Source: JAHEEL01 sp963785245
Lineage (GTDB): Bacteria; Actinomycetota; Acidimicrobiia; Spongiisociales; UBA5794
Assembly (NCBI GenBank): GCA_963785245.1
Contig: CAWAUO010000005.1
Span: 62,001-126,000 of the forward strand
Length of the DNA: 64,000 bases
Reading direction: 5' to 3'
In this document: in pieces, positions 51,708 to 60,511 of the stretch
Layout: every line of letters starts with the position of its first letter
Position numbering within the stretch: position 1 is the stretch's first letter
Translations under genes and position numbers: made by a program
The notes under the pieces: generated by a model
Seen by the model: only the letters and a program-made list of their open reading frames with translations
The model's database searches: none
What the model was told of the DNA's origin: nothing

Positions 51708-52520
51708 GTGGCTGAAGTCAACGCTGTTGATCGCTCAGAGGTTCTCGCGCTCGAGGGTGTCTCGGTCGTGCGCGACGGGCGATACCTCCTCTCCGACGTC
51801 GACTGGAAGGTTCACCGGCACGACCGGTGGGTGCTGCTCGGGCCGAACGGCGCCGGGAAGACCACGATGCTCCAGGTCGCCTCGACCTACCTCGGGCCGA
51901 CCCGAGGCACGGTCCGGCTCCTTGGCGAGACGCACGGCAAGGTGGACGTCCGGACGCTGCGCGAGCGCGTCGGCTACGTCGGATCTGGTCCCGCGAAGAT
52001 GCTTCGCGATCGCCTTCCCGCGATCGACATCGTCATCACCGGCAAGCATGCATCGTTCGTTGACGCCCGCTGGCACGAATACGACGACGAAGACTGGGAG
52101 TTCGCCCGCCTGCTGCTGCAACGCATGCAGGCCGGTCATCTCGCTGATCGCTTGTACGGAACGCTGTCGACGGGGGAGAAGCAGCGGGTGTTCATCGCCA
52201 GGAGTCTGATGACCCGCCCTGAGGTACTGCTGCTCGACGAGGCCATGACGGGTCTCGACCTTGGTGCGCGGGAGCGACTGGTGGCGTCGCTCGGCGATCT
52301 CGCCGCCGACCCGGAGAGTCCCGCCGCGGTCCTCGTCACCCACCACGTGGAGGAGATCCCGCCGGGGTTCGACCACATCGCCCTCATGGCGCGCGGCACG
52401 ATCATCGTGGACGGTCCGATCGATGCGGTCCTGACGGCGGAGTCTCTGTCGGAGTGCTACGAAGAGGACCTGAGCGTCGAGCGCCTCGGCCGCCGCTACC
52501 GAGCCTGGATCCCCGCCTAG
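51708..52520 (+). CDS. ABC transporter ATP-binding protein
   Basis: A 270-residue ABC ATPase: Walker A GPNGAGKTT (residues 45-53), signature LSTGEKQR, Walker B VLLLDEAMTGLD and the switch His in VTHHVEEI. The branch resembles YlmA/ModF-like ATPases, whose permease is usually elsewhere. GTG 51708 is chosen because GGAGGGTTGGGAG precedes it. The stop TAG sits inside CTAG directly before the repeat arm at 52530. Substrate unknown. Confidence 0.88.
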   Translation: MAEVNAVDRSEVLALEGVSVVRDGRYLLSDVDWKVHRHDRWVLLGPNGAGKTTMLQVASTYLGPTRGTVRLLGETHGKVDVRTLRERVGYVGSGPAKMLRDRLPAIDIVITGKHASFVDARWHEYDDEDWEFARLLLQRMQAGHLADRLYGTLSTGEKQRVFIARSLMTRPEVLLLDEAMTGLDLGARERLVASLGDLAADPESPAAVLVTHHVEEIPPGFDHIALMARGTIIVDGPIDAVLTAESLSECYEEDLSVERLGRRYRAWIPA

Positions 52521-52529
52521 CCCCACGCC

Positions 52530-52577
52530 GCGAACCCAGGGTTCTCCACCTCGCATATGGCGCCGTCAGCCCGCAGA
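52530..52577 (+). repeat. Repeat arm A (single copy of the CTAG-element arm)
   Basis: Forty-seven of fifty-one bases in this region match the left arm of the element at 55951. It begins with GCGAACCCAGGGTTCTCC, which itself contains the palindrome GAACCCAGGGTTC, and continues to CAGCCCGC. It lies ten bases past the ABC gene's stop TAG. No matching right arm is found downstream, so this is a lone or decayed copy. Confidence 0.7.
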
Positions 52578-52685
52578 ACGGCTGGCGCCCACCGAGAAGC
52601 GGCGGGGGACTCCGTCATCCAGATCGGCGAATGGATCCGTATTGAGTACAAAGCCGAGTCCTTCAGCGAGAACCGAGGAACCACC

Positions 52686-53450
52686 GTGCTCACCGCCCCA
52701 GCCCCCACCTCCGTCCAAACGCCTGTCGATGCTCCGGCCGTGCGGGCCGTCGACGCCCGAAAGGTCTTCGGCGAAGGTTCCACGGAGGTCGTGGCGCTCG
52801 ACTCCGTCTCCGTCGATTTCGAGCGCGGGCAGTTCACGGCGGTGATGGGACCATCGGGATCTGGCAAGTCAACGCTGCTCTACGGACTGTCGGGTCTGAC
52901 CCGTCTCGACGGTGGAGCCGCCTACCTCGGAGACACCGACATCTCCACGATGTCGGACAAGGAACTCGCAATTCTCCGCCGCACGGAGATGGGTTTCGTC
53001 TTCCAGTCGTTCCATCTCGTCGCCGCGCTCAGTGCACGCGAGAACATCACGCTGCCGCTCGACCTCGCCGGGGTCCCCGTCGATGAGGGATTCCTGTTCG
53101 ACCTCACCAACGTGCTCGGGATCCAGGATCGCCTCTCCAGCCGGCCCAGTGAACTCTCGGGTGGGCAGCGACAGCGAGTCGCCGTCGCCCGTGCGCTGAT
53201 CAGTCGGCCCCAAGTGGTGTTTGCCGACGAACCCACGGGAGCTCTCGACTCTCAGTCTGCTGCTGACCTCCTTGGCTACATGAGAGGCGCCGTCGACGAC
53301 CTCAACCAGACGATCGTCATGGTGACCCACGATCCCGTTGCGGCGGCCCACACCGATCGTGCCGTCTACCTCCGCGACGGCGCCGTCTGGGGAACGCAGG
53401 ACACCCCGACGGTTGATGATGTGCTCTCCGTGATCCGGGATCGCGCCTGA
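52686..53450 (+). CDS. ABC transporter ATP-binding protein (MacB/LolD-type)
   Basis: A 254-residue ABC ATPase with Walker A GPSGSGKST (residues 55-63), the Q-loop FVFQSFHLV, signature LSGGQRQRVAVARAL, Walker B VVFADEPTGALD and switch MVTHDP. This is the type that pairs with FtsX-domain permeases; the permease gene starts one base past the stop. Together they form an exporter, perhaps of lipids, peptides or drugs. GTG 52686 with GAGGA eight bases upstream is the chosen start. Confidence 0.93.
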   Translation: MLTAPAPTSVQTPVDAPAVRAVDARKVFGEGSTEVVALDSVSVDFERGQFTAVMGPSGSGKSTLLYGLSGLTRLDGGAAYLGDTDISTMSDKELAILRRTEMGFVFQSFHLVAALSARENITLPLDLAGVPVDEGFLFDLTNVLGIQDRLSSRPSELSGGQRQRVAVARALISRPQVVFADEPTGALDSQSAADLLGYMRGAVDDLNQTIVMVTHDPVAAAHTDRAVYLRDGAVWGTQDTPTVDDVLSVIRDRA

Positions 53451-53451
53451 C

Positions 53452-55950
53452 ATGCTTCGCCGGAGCATCAAGATCGCTTGGTTCGAGCGGAGCCGCTACG
53501 CCCTGACGCTTGCCGCCATTACATTCGGGGTGGCGTTCGTCGTCGCCACACTCACGCTCACTGGCTCGCTCGAGGGCCGCGGTGACCTGGTCGCCGACGC
53601 CAACTCCGAAGTCGGCTCTCTCGTGCTCGGCGAGGAACTCGGAGTCGAGTTTGGTGGACCTGCCGACGGCGAGATCGTGTTTCGGGCACCTGTGCCAGCC
53701 GATGCCTTCGTCGCTCTCGATTCTGCTGGCATCGACTCGGCTCCTGTGCTCACGACGTACGGTCAGATTGTCGGCATCGACGGCAAGGCGGCCGGGCAAG
53801 ACCTGGCCATCAACAACGTCGTCACGAACTGGATCCCCGGCTCTCTCAACCCCTACTCGGTGGCCGACGGTGTCGCTCCGACGTCGGCCGGTACGGCGGC
53901 GCTCGATCGGGCCAGCGCGGACGACGCCGGTGTTCAGGTCGGCGATACGGTCGAGATCGTGACCGCCGATGGCGTCGTTGAGCGGACGCTCGCCGGACTT
54001 GTGACCTACGGCGGCGCGGCCGGGCCGCCAGGACAGACCGTTGTGCTCGTTGACGCCGAAGATTCGATCTTGTCGTCAGCTTCGATCGATCGCATCCTGG
54101 TCGCCGACACTGTGACGGCGGTGGAATCGGTGCTGACCGGTGAACCGGTAGAAGTGGTGACCGCCGACGCATGGTTTGCCGTGGAGAAGGCCCGCATCGA
54201 CTCCGACCTCAGCTTCTTCTCGGTCTTCCTCTCCATCTTCGCCGTCGTCTCGGTGGTGGTTGGTGCAGTCGTCGTCGCGAACACGTTCAGCGTCTCCGCT
54301 GCTCAACGGTCACGTGAGTTGGCTTTGCTGCGGCTTGTGGGCTCCACGCCGGGACAGCTGAGGCGCCAGCTGTTCGTCGAGGCACTCGTGCTCGGCAGCA
54401 TCGGCACGATGCTTGGCGTCATGCTGAGTCGCTTGCTCGTGGGTGGTCTCGGTGCCGTCCTCGGCTTGCTCGGCGGCTCCACGTTCGAACGAACCGGAGA
54501 CCCGGGGCTGACGCCGATCGTCGTCGGGCTGTTCGTCGGAATCGGCGTCACCGTTGTCTCTTCCTGGTGGCCCAACCGCCGCGCTTCGAAGGTGTCGCCG
54601 ATCGAGGCGCTCACCGATGCGGACGTAGAACCCGCCTCGCCGCCACGGCGCAAGACCGTCATCGGAGCGGCCCTCTTCGTGGTCGGCATGGTGGTCACGA
54701 CCATCGGTGCCGTGGCTCCGAGCATCCCCGCGTCCGGCCTCGGCTTGCTCTTCCTTCTCGTGAGCGCCTTCATGCTCGGCGCCTACCTGATGCGCTTCGC
54801 CGCGGTCCTGGCTTCGCCCGTCACGAAACGACTGGGCCCTCCCGGGATGATCGCCTCGCGCAATGCATCGCGCTATGCAACCCGAACCTCATCGTCCGCA
54901 GGTTCGCTGCTCATTGGGTTCGCATTGGTCGTGTTCTTCACCATCCAGGCGGCCACCGTCAGCGCATTCGTGGTAGGCAGCACAGCCGATGCGGTGCTTG
55001 CCGAGAACGTAGCCAAGCCTGTCGGAGCCATCATCCAGCCGTCGGTCCCGGCAGCGGCCGTTGATGAGCTCCGGCTGATCCCGGGTGTCGACGTTGCGGC
55101 TCCCGTGTATGCCGTTACGACTTCGGTCAACGATGCCATCACCCAGGTTGGCGCAGTAGGTGGAGGCGACATCGATGCTGTCTACGACGCTGCGGTGACC
55201 GAAGGAAGCTTCGACAATCTATCGCCCACGACCGTCGCAATCCAACGAGGATTCGCCGAGGAGACTGGCGTCGCGCTCGGCGATGTTGCGTCGGTTCGTA
55301 CACCGCTGGGCCCGGTCGAGTTCGAGGTCGTCGCGGTCTACGACAATCTGCTCCCATGGTTCGAGGCGCCGAAGCTGCTCTTCACGACGGAGACGCTCAT
55401 CGCGGGGGGAGTCCCGGATCTGGCGCAGTACGTGCTGATCTCGGGAGATGCGACGACTGACGAACTCGCTGCGGCGATCGCCGATGCTCCGACGATCGAG
55501 GTTGTGACGAAGGCGGAGTTTCTTGAATCGCTCGGAAACGTTTTCGCTGAGTTCCTGAACCTTGTCTACGCCTTGCTTGCTATCTCGGTCGTGATCGCCC
55601 TCGTCGGCATTGCTAACACGGTGACGCTGTCGATCAATGAGCGGCGCGGTGAGATTGCAACGGTCAAGGCCGTCGGCAGCACAGCACGGCAGGTGTTCAC
55701 CGGCCTCGTCACCGAGTTCACGCTGGTGGCGGTTGTCGGTGTGCTGGCAGGAACGGCTCTGGCGATCGGTGGATCGATCGCCTTCTTCCGGGGCATCGGC
55801 GCTGGCATCGCCCTGCCGACGATCCCGGTTGTCGTGATCGCCGTCCTGATGCTCGCGGGAATTGCTGCCGGCTCGGCCGCCTCGTGGTGGCCGGCGGCCC
55901 GTGCGGCCCGCGGACCGCTGCTCGAGACCCTCCAACGCGAGACTGGCTAG
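53452..55950 (+). CDS. FtsX-domain ABC permease (MacB-like)
   Basis: An 832-residue permease with two FtsX core modules. One N-terminal TM helix is followed by an extracytoplasmic domain (~40-240), three TM helices (about 255-385), a second pair of TM helices (~410-500), a second soluble domain (~505-690) and three C-terminal TM helices. The repeated MacB-PCD/FtsX layout and the coupled ATPase gene (one-base gap) mark a type VII ABC system. Conserved loops are SRELALLRLVGSTPGQLRRQ and RRGEIATVKAVGSTARQVFT. The stop TAG is the left CTAG of the repeat element that follows. Confidence 0.93.
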   Translation: MLRRSIKIAWFERSRYALTLAAITFGVAFVVATLTLTGSLEGRGDLVADANSEVGSLVLGEELGVEFGGPADGEIVFRAPVPADAFVALDSAGIDSAPVLTTYGQIVGIDGKAAGQDLAINNVVTNWIPGSLNPYSVADGVAPTSAGTAALDRASADDAGVQVGDTVEIVTADGVVERTLAGLVTYGGAAGPPGQTVVLVDAEDSILSSASIDRILVADTVTAVESVLTGEPVEVVTADAWFAVEKARIDSDLSFFSVFLSIFAVVSVVVGAVVVANTFSVSAAQRSRELALLRLVGSTPGQLRRQLFVEALVLGSIGTMLGVMLSRLLVGGLGAVLGLLGGSTFERTGDPGLTPIVVGLFVGIGVTVVSSWWPNRRASKVSPIEALTDADVEPASPPRRKTVIGAALFVVGMVVTTIGAVAPSIPASGLGLLFLLVSAFMLGAYLMRFAAVLASPVTKRLGPPGMIASRNASRYATRTSSSAGSLLIGFALVVFFTIQAATVSAFVVGSTADAVLAENVAKPVGAIIQPSVPAAAVDELRLIPGVDVAAPVYAVTTSVNDAITQVGAVGGGDIDAVYDAAVTEGSFDNLSPTTVAIQRGFAEETGVALGDVASVRTPLGPVEFEVVAVYDNLLPWFEAPKLLFTTETLIAGGVPDLAQYVLISGDATTDELAAAIADAPTIEVVTKAEFLESLGNVFAEFLNLVYALLAISVVIALVGIANTVTLSINERRGEIATVKAVGSTARQVFTGLVTEFTLVAVVGVLAGTALAIGGSIAFFRGIGAGIALPTIPVVVIAVLMLAGIAAGSAASWWPAARAARGPLLETLQRETG

Positions 55951-56079
55951 CCGCGAACCCAGGGTTCTCCACCTTGCATATGACGCCGACAGCCCGCGGA
56001 ATGGGGAGGCTGGTCGGCCCATCGCATTCTGTGGGCCCACGGCGTCATATACGATGCCGAGAACCCTGGGTTCGCAGCG
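55951..56079. mobile_element. 129-bp inverted-repeat element flanked by CTAG (MITE-like candidate)
   Basis: The element is bounded by CTAG on both sides (55947-55950 and 56080-56083). Its arms are inverted repeats of about 36 bp at roughly 86% identity. The left arm begins GCGAACCCAGGGTTCTCC and the right arm, read inward on the other strand, begins GCGAACCCAGGGTTCTCG; both continue to ATATGACGCCG. The interior has no coding capacity. Arm A at 52530 is a third copy. CTAG on both sides could be a target-site duplication (as for IS5-group elements) or simply two TAG stop codons. A bidirectional terminator is the alternative explanation. Confidence 0.5.
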
Positions 56080-56691
56080 CTAGAGGGGCTTGGCCATGCG
56101 GTGGACTTGGCCGTCGGGGAGGAGCGCCGGCCTTGGGGACGTTGCTACGATCGTCATTCCCATCCGTTCATAGAGGCATTAGGCGCTCTCGTTCTCGACC
56201 GCCACGACGAGCGTGAGCCGCTCACATCCGGCTCGGCGGGCCTCGTCCTCGACCTGGCCGAATAGCCTTGATCCGATGCCGAGGCCGCGCCGATCCGGGC
56301 CTACCGCGATGGCCTGGAGAGAGGAGTCACCATCGGCCACGGCATCGATGAACCGGAAGAGCGAGGCGGCGGCGGTCGACACGGCCGCCAACCTGACCGT
56401 GCGCTATCCGGCAGCTCGAAGCAACGGCGACTCGGATGACTGCTCGTGCTGCTGCGACGAGGAGGCGGACGTCATGCCGACGATCGCTCCACCGTTCTCC
56501 GCGAAGGTGACGCGATTGAATGACAGATCATGGCCTGGGGTCCGATACTCCTTGGCGACCACCTGCTCGAAGCTCTTGCCGAGCATGAAACGGAAGATCC
56601 CGTCCGCAGCGGTGTCGAGATAGCGGGCGAATCGGAGACCTTCGACGGTCGTCGGTTGTGCCGGTCGAAGTGAGACAGAGACGGCGACCAT
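56080..56691 (-). pseudogene. GNAT acetyltransferase gene with two in-frame stops
   Basis: A single reverse frame of 204 codons reads a GNAT N-acetyltransferase from ATG 56691 to TAG 56080. It is interrupted by TAG at codon 96 (56404-56406) and TAA at codon 171 (56179-56181). Both sides of each stop remain coherent: FRFMLGKSFEQVVAKEYRTP before, then RTVRLAAVSTAAASLFRF with the acetyl-CoA loop VGPDRRGLGIGSRLF, then CLYERMGMTIVATSPRPALL. No frameshift is needed, so the gene decayed by point mutation. TAGGAT stands six bases before the ATG, a leaderless promoter. The gene's last codon TAG is part of the CTAG at the right edge of the repeat element. Confidence 0.8.
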
Positions 56692-56734
56692 GCCGGAATC
56701 CTATCGACGGGCGGCTGACGCGTATCCTGTCCGT
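56692..56734. promoter_or_regulatory. 43-bp divergent leaderless promoter pair
   Basis: The starts of the GNAT pseudogene (56691) and exonuclease gene (56735) are 43 bases apart. TAGGAT on the reverse strand and TATCCT (56723-56728) on the forward strand each end six bases before their ATG. Neither gene has a Shine-Dalgarno sequence. Both transcripts are probably leaderless. Confidence 0.55.
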
Positions 56735-57424
56735 ATGAACTGGCACGAAGGCCCACTCGCAGCCCTCGACCTCGAAGCCACCGGCGTCGATCCCTTGACC
56801 GCCCGCATCATCGAAGTGGGCCTCTTCTTGTTCGAGACGGATAGATCATCGTTGCCGCTCGTCGAATTGCTGATCGATCCGGCGGTGCCGATTCCCGAAC
56901 GGGTCACCGCACTCACCGGGATCAGTCCGGCCGACATCGCCGCGAGGGGAACGGAGCCCCTCGATGCGCTGACCCGAACGAGGCTCGCGATTGGCGGCCT
57001 CGTCAACGAGGGAATCCCGATTGTCATCTATCACGCGACCTACGACTGGCCGCTCCTCGAGGCGGAGTTGGCGCGCCACGGGCTCGGGCCGCTTCCGTCC
57101 GTTCCGCCTGCGATCCTCATCGATCCGCTTGTCCTCGACCGCCACGTGGATCGCTACCGCAAGGGGAAGCGAACGCTCGGTGATGTCGCCTCGCACTACG
57201 GAGTACGTCTCGACGGCGCGCACCGGGCGGCCGGCGACTGCGCCGCGACGGTGGAGGTCGCCAGGAAGATTGGGGAGCAACACCCGACACTGCACGTCGG
57301 CGGGTCTGAACTCGTGGACCTCCAGGTGAAGGCCCACAACACCTGGCGAGATTCGTTCAATGCCTATCTCACGAAGGTTGGGGCTTCCCGGCCACTCGTG
57401 ACCGAAGAGTGGCCAAGCGGGTGA
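56735..57424 (+). CDS. 3'-5' exonuclease, DnaQ/DEDDh family
   Basis: A 229-residue exonuclease-fold protein. The four acidic metal ligands and the histidine are visible: Asp12/Glu14 in ALDLEATG, Asp in VIYHATYDWPLLEAEL, and His/Asp in GAHRAAGDCAAT. It would remove 3' nucleotides with two metal ions, in repair, RNA turnover or as a proofreading module. The TATCCT hexamer six bases before ATG 56735 and lack of a ribosome binding site indicate a leaderless mRNA. The C-terminal ~40 residues are a helical extension of unknown role. Confidence 0.88.
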   Translation: MNWHEGPLAALDLEATGVDPLTARIIEVGLFLFETDRSSLPLVELLIDPAVPIPERVTALTGISPADIAARGTEPLDALTRTRLAIGGLVNEGIPIVIYHATYDWPLLEAELARHGLGPLPSVPPAILIDPLVLDRHVDRYRKGKRTLGDVASHYGVRLDGAHRAAGDCAATVEVARKIGEQHPTLHVGGSELVDLQVKAHNTWRDSFNAYLTKVGASRPLVTEEWPSG

Positions 57425-57448
57425 CGCTCCGGCCAGCGGCGTGATCGC

Positions 57449-57877
57449 TCAGGACATCGACGCCGTGATAGCGACCGACCACTCCGCCAGCATCTCGCCA
57501 AACGCAGGCTCTGAATACGCGTCGAGGAGAGATGGGTCGCTGCCAAGCAAGCTCATGTCGTACGACACCTTCACCGCGGACCGACCGGCGGTCGCGTCGA
57601 CACACCAGACGCGAACGATCCCGGCGTGGTGGCCCGGTGTGACGCGGCCATAGACCGCGGCTCCAGCCGTGCGGTCGATCTGGATGATGGTCCAGATCGT
57701 GTCCACGCCACTGACGGTTGTTGTGAACACCGTCCCGGTGATCTCACTCGCATCGCCTGCCGCATAGGTGGGGTCCCATCCTGGAACCCATGATCGCTCG
57801 CCCTCCGGAGTGAAGAGGTTGATGGCTGCCGAGGCCGGAAGTGCGACCTCGAAGCGGCCGGATGACTGTTGTCGCAC
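57449..57877 (-). CDS. SRPBCC-like protein, hypothetical
   Basis: A 142-residue START-like protein. The F-TPEGERSWVPGWDPTYAAG loop is typical of SRPBCC ligand-binding proteins. GGGGGC seven bases upstream supports GTG 57877; the longer frame begins in Cys/Arg-rich shadow sequence. Ligand unknown. Confidence 0.7.
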   Translation of the reverse strand: MRQQSSGRFEVALPASAAINLFTPEGERSWVPGWDPTYAAGDASEITGTVFTTTVSGVDTIWTIIQIDRTAGAAVYGRVTPGHHAGIVRVWCVDATAGRSAVKVSYDMSLLGSDPSLLDAYSEPAFGEMLAEWSVAITASMS

Positions 57878-58004
57878 GGTCTGCCCCCATTGTGCTCGGT
57901 TGATTCGCGAGTGAACGCACCAACGGCACCATGATGCCAGAGCGCGCTGCCGCGGCGTCGGCACTGCTCCGGCTCTCCGGGTCCAGAGCGTCCCTTGTGC
58001 GGTG

Positions 58005-58898
58005 TCAGCTCACGATCCCGGATGGCTCGATCTCAAGGTAGAGGTCGAACCGTGTTCGGTCGGGCCGCGAGGGTTCGAGGGGTTCCTCAAACCACCGGTA
58101 TGAGGGATGGATGCGGAGATTCTGCCGCTCGACCATCACCTGGAGGCGCCGCCAGCCTTCCGTAATCCACGACCCAGACGGATCATCCGTGAATGATCCC
58201 TCAATGGCGGTCACGACGAATGCTCCCTGCCGTTCCGTAAGCGTTGCCACGTCCGGTTCTGGCGGGGTGAATCCGTCGGGGACGATCACGATCAGCCGGT
58301 AGCCCTCGTTGTCGGGGTCATGGGACCGTTCACCGAGACGGTCGATGTTGTACCCGAAAGAACGGGACGACGCCGCGATCTCCGGATGCTTGTCGAGCCA
58401 CGCCGTCATCGAGCGGAAGGCAGCCTGCTCGGGTTCCGGCCGGAACCCATCGAAGGCGACGGCCCTCATCTCCGGGAGCGTTGTCGTCACTACACCCATG
58501 GTCACTTCTCCTGTCACGTCGAGTCGGTCCGTGCGTGCTGCGGTCAGCCCACCCATTCGGAAGCGGCGGGGCGCCTCGCCGTACTCCTTCTTGAACGCTC
58601 TGGTGAACGACTCGTGGCTGCCGTAGCCCGTGGCCAGAGCGATCGCGAGAACCGAATCCTCGGACATCACGAGAGCGTCCAGCGCCGTTGACAGACGGCG
58701 TCGCCGGACGTACTCGCCGAAGCGGTAGCCGGTGAGCGCCGTGAAGTAGCAGTGGAAGCTCCGGAGCGACATACCGGCGGCAGCGGCCGCTCCGTCTGCG
58801 GTGACGTCGCCGCTGAGGTCGGCCTCGGCGAAGTCGACGGCGATCTGGATCTGCTCGTAGATCGTCAGCACATGCTCAAGTGTATGGAACCCCAGCAT
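58005..58898 (-). CDS. AraC-family regulator with GyrI-like effector domain
   Basis: A 297-residue regulator. The AraC-type double HTH is near residues 25-115 (AAAAAGMSLRSFHCYFTALT, then LAIALATGYGSHESFTRAFK). The C-terminal half (about 130-297) is a GyrI-like/SRPBCC2-type small-molecule binding domain of the Rob type (VTMGVVTTTLPEMRAVAFDG start). Rob/SoxS-like regulators act on drug efflux and redox genes. ATG 58898 is the start with best homology but has no clear ribosome binding site. The F420-type oxidoreductase gene diverges from it 91 bases away and could be a target. Confidence 0.85.
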   Translation of the reverse strand: MLGFHTLEHVLTIYEQIQIAVDFAEADLSGDVTADGAAAAAGMSLRSFHCYFTALTGYRFGEYVRRRRLSTALDALVMSEDSVLAIALATGYGSHESFTRAFKKEYGEAPRRFRMGGLTAARTDRLDVTGEVTMGVVTTTLPEMRAVAFDGFRPEPEQAAFRSMTAWLDKHPEIAASSRSFGYNIDRLGERSHDPDNEGYRLIVIVPDGFTPPEPDVATLTERQGAFVVTAIEGSFTDDPSGSWITEGWRRLQVMVERQNLRIHPSYRWFEEPLEPSRPDRTRFDLYLEIEPSGIVS

Positions 58899-58989
58899 GA
58901 GATTCTTGATCGCGACTGCAGAACTGGCGCCGACCCAACGGCGCTCTCTGCCGATACGCGACTGCTGCAGCGCGCGTAGGTTGTCGCGC

Positions 58990-59982
58990 ATGCGTTTCGG
59001 AGCTTTCACCCCACAGGGCTGGCGCCACGACCTCGTCGGCGTGCCGGTCGATCAACAATGGCCGACAATCCTCTCCACCGCGAAGGTGATCGAGGATCTT
59101 GGTTTCGAGTCGGTCTGGGTCTACGACCACCTTCACCCGGTGCCGGAGCCAACCCAGGAACCGGTCTACGAGGCATGGACGCTGATGGCGGCGCTTGCGG
59201 CCACGACCGACACCGTTCGCCTCGGCCAGATGTGTACGTGTAACTCGTATCGCCCGCCGTCCTACCTCGCGAAGGTCGCCGCGTCGATCGATGCGATCTC
59301 CGGCGGCCGTCTCGAGATGGGGATCGGCGCCGGCTGGTACGAACACGAGTACGACGGTTATGGCTACGAGTTCCCGAGAGCCTCAGTGCGGATCGGCATG
59401 CTGCGCGAAGGCGTCGAGATCATGCGGAGGATGTGGATGGAGGACATTGTCGACTACGACGGAACCTACTACACGCTCAAGGGCGCCCTCTGCCAGCCCA
59501 AACCGATTCAGAATCCCATGATTCCAGTGTGGATCGCCGGCGGCGGGCCGAAGCTGACGTTGAACATTGCCGCTCGCTACGCCGACTACACGAACTTCGG
59601 ATACACCCTGGACGAATTCAAGGAGAAGAGCGGGATCCTTGCCGGACACTGCAGGGAGGTCGGGCGTGATCTGGATGAGATCGTGCGCACCACGAACCTC
59701 AACATCGTCATCGGAGAGAACGAAGCCGAGGTTGCCGAACGTTCGGCGGCTGTGAAGGCTCACTTCGCTCCGATCATCGGGGTGGAAAAGGTCGACAAGA
59801 TGTTCGACAACAACTACGTCAACGGCGGGGGGATCGCCGGTACCCCGGAGCAGATCGTCGAGCACCTCCACGAGTGGAAGGCCGCCGGGCTGGGCTACGC
59901 CATCGTGTACTTCCAGGAGGCAGGAACCGACAGGCAGGGGCTCGAATTGTTCGCCGAACAGGTGATGCCCCACCTCGTCTGA
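58990..59982 (+). CDS. LLM-class flavin/F420-dependent oxidoreductase
   Basis: A 330-residue TIM-barrel of the luciferase-like monooxygenase class. Landmarks are VWVYDHLHPVPEP near residue 40-50, LGQMCTCNSYRPPSYLAKVA, then GGRLEMGIGAGWYEHEYDGY and IPVWIAGGGPKLTLNIAARY. Length and motifs fit F420-dependent members. TAGGTT lies seven bases before ATG 58990 with no ribosome binding site, so a leaderless mRNA is likely. Substrate unknown; it may be controlled by the divergent AraC/GyrI regulator. Confidence 0.88.
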   Translation: MRFGAFTPQGWRHDLVGVPVDQQWPTILSTAKVIEDLGFESVWVYDHLHPVPEPTQEPVYEAWTLMAALAATTDTVRLGQMCTCNSYRPPSYLAKVAASIDAISGGRLEMGIGAGWYEHEYDGYGYEFPRASVRIGMLREGVEIMRRMWMEDIVDYDGTYYTLKGALCQPKPIQNPMIPVWIAGGGPKLTLNIAARYADYTNFGYTLDEFKEKSGILAGHCREVGRDLDEIVRTTNLNIVIGENEAEVAERSAAVKAHFAPIIGVEKVDKMFDNNYVNGGGIAGTPEQIVEHLHEWKAAGLGYAIVYFQEAGTDRQGLELFAEQVMPHLV

Positions 59983-60023
59983 TAGGGCGAGATCCCCGCG
60001 GCACGAGAGGCATCTGAGCAACC

Positions 60024-60452
60024 ATGCGAACCCTTGGCAACATCCTGTGGCTCATCCTCGGCGGGCTGCCGATGGCGATCGCCTACGCCGTGGCGGGTCT
60101 CGTGATGTTCATTCTGATCATCACGATCCCGTTCGGGATCCAGGCGTTCAAGATGGCCAGCTTCGCCCTCTGGCCGTTCGGCCGGGTCATGGTTGAGATC
60201 CCCGGTAGGGGCGGGTGTCTCAACACGATCGGGAACGTCATCTGGATCATCCTTGCCGGATTCTGGTTGGCGATTGGACATCTGCTGTCGGCGTTCCTGT
60301 TGGCGATCACGATCATCGGGATTCCGTTCGCCGTTGCCAACGTCAAACTCGCCGGGGCGGCACTGGTTCCATTCGGCCGGACCATCATGTCGGCGGAGGC
60401 AGCGCAGGCGCAGAGCTATCCCGTCGTCGTTGGTGTCCAACCGCTGGGTTAG
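60024..60452 (+). CDS. YccF-domain membrane protein
   Basis: A 142-residue membrane protein with two YccF repeats, each a TM hairpin ending in an aromatic/Phe-Gly loop (FKMASFALWPFGRVMVEIPG; VKLAGAALVPFGRTIM). GAGAGG precedes ATG 60024 by several bases. The biochemical role of YccF proteins is not established. The gene lies 41 bases past the LLM gene and may be co-transcribed. Confidence 0.88.
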   Translation: MRTLGNILWLILGGLPMAIAYAVAGLVMFILIITIPFGIQAFKMASFALWPFGRVMVEIPGRGGCLNTIGNVIWIILAGFWLAIGHLLSAFLLAITIIGIPFAVANVKLAGAALVPFGRTIMSAEAAQAQSYPVVVGVQPLG

Positions 60453-60511
60453 ATATCGACCGGAGCGTTCTTCCATCGCCGAACCCTCTGCTCCGGCGCT
60501 CAACCTCGCGC

